Shown here: piece by piece, positions 5,313-5,545 of the stretch
How positions within the stretch are numbered: the stretch's first letter is position 1
Layout: every line of letters begins with the position of its first letter
From: Nitrososphaeraceae archaeon
Lineage (GTDB): Archaea; Thermoproteota; Nitrososphaeria; Nitrososphaerales; Nitrososphaeraceae
NCBI GenBank assembly: GCA_030038695.1
Contig: JASHSN010000129.1
Location: 1 to 5,545, forward strand
Direction of reading: 5' to 3'
DNA length: 5,545 nucleotides
Program-made: the position numbers and the translations under genes
The notes under the pieces: generated by a model
What the model saw: only the letters and a program-made list of their open reading frames with translations
Told to the model about the DNA's origin: nothing
Database searches by the model: none

Positions 5313-5545
5313 TTGACCGCGAAATTATCAACAACTCTAAACAAAATCAAAAACTGTAATGAAGAGAACCAGCAGCTTCTTTTAGATTTTTATCGCTTCC
5401 AGAGGTCAAAGGGTTCTAGTAGTGAGCATCACACTAATGCCCTATTAATACTGATGATATCCCTTGATAAATTCCTAGACGGTCAACCATTCACTTTGTT
5501 TAATAGAAAAGAGCAGGTCCAAGATTTCCTAAATCATAGGTATCT
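5313..5545 (+). CDS. Tyrosine recombinase/phage-type integrase, N-terminal part (cut by window end)
   Basis: Tyrosine recombinases cut and rejoin DNA at specific sites, for element integration or chromosome dimer resolution. The 77 visible codons match the N-terminal SAM-like core-binding domain. A helix NQQLLLDFYRFQRSKG is followed by SSSEHHTNALLILMISLDKFLDG, in which a polar loop leads into a hydrophobic helix, then an FNRKEQVQDFLNHRY helix. The catalytic domain with its Arg, His and nucleophile Tyr lies beyond the window, so activity cannot be judged. TTG 5313 is the first start after an in-frame stop at 5298-5300 and has an excellent Shine-Dalgarno site. It could be a mobile-element integrase or a chromosomal XerA-like enzyme. 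The better ribosome site and adjacent repeat array lean to the former, which is inference. The family assignment rests on pattern resemblance only. Confidence 0.72.
   Translation, partial: MTAKLSTTLNKIKNCNEENQQLLLDFYRFQRSKGSSSEHHTNALLILMISLDKFLDGQPFTLFNRKEQVQDFLNHRY

Noticed and set aside
5278..5325. 5' half of a tRNA, from GCGGCCACAGCCTAG
   Set aside because: U8 is missing, no D-arm pairing or anticodon stem follows, and the stretch holds the integrase ribosome site and start.

Overview
The window looks like a chromosomal segment of an archaeon, most likely Nitrososphaerota (Thaumarchaeota) or a relative. The gene content is diagnostic for Archaea: a Pth2-type peptidyl-tRNA hydrolase, a geranylgeranyl reductase-family flavoprotein, a four-knuckle zinc-ribbon protein, elongation factor 1-beta and a two-ring Cdc48/VAT ATPase. 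TTTAATA/TATAAA-like boxes also lie about 25-35 bases before several starts. The phylum is inferred from remembered similarity of EF-1beta, without a database search. The DNA is moderately AT-rich, and three of the eight genes appear to start with TTG.

Layout. Two genes lie on the minus strand at the left: the first 109 codons of purF (cut by the window start) and, upstream of it, pth2. A short divergent promoter region of about 50 bases separates pth2 from the plus-strand genes. These are the geranylgeranyl reductase-like gene, then a tight cluster of zinc-ribbon gene (59 codons), EF-1beta and cdc48. A 155-base or longer spacer with TATA-like boxes follows, then a small winged-helix-like gene. 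The right edge carries the N-terminal 77 codons of a tyrosine-recombinase-like integrase with its own TATA box and a strong Shine-Dalgarno site.

How the genes relate. Zinc ribbon, EF-1beta and Cdc48 join translation elongation to protein unfolding, and Pth2 recycles stalled peptidyl-tRNA, so most of the window concerns protein synthesis and quality control. Cdc48 ends in Phe-Tyr-Gly, a HbYX-type tail that could dock on the 20S proteasome. The reductase-like enzyme would act on isoprenoid membrane lipids, and PurF opens purine synthesis.

No wholly new system is evident. The points most worth a second look are: the cdc48 start, where a well-spaced Shine-Dalgarno site and ATG are in the wrong frame next to an A6 run; a direct-repeat/palindrome array just before the integrase; and a GTACAC repeat cluster upstream of purF.
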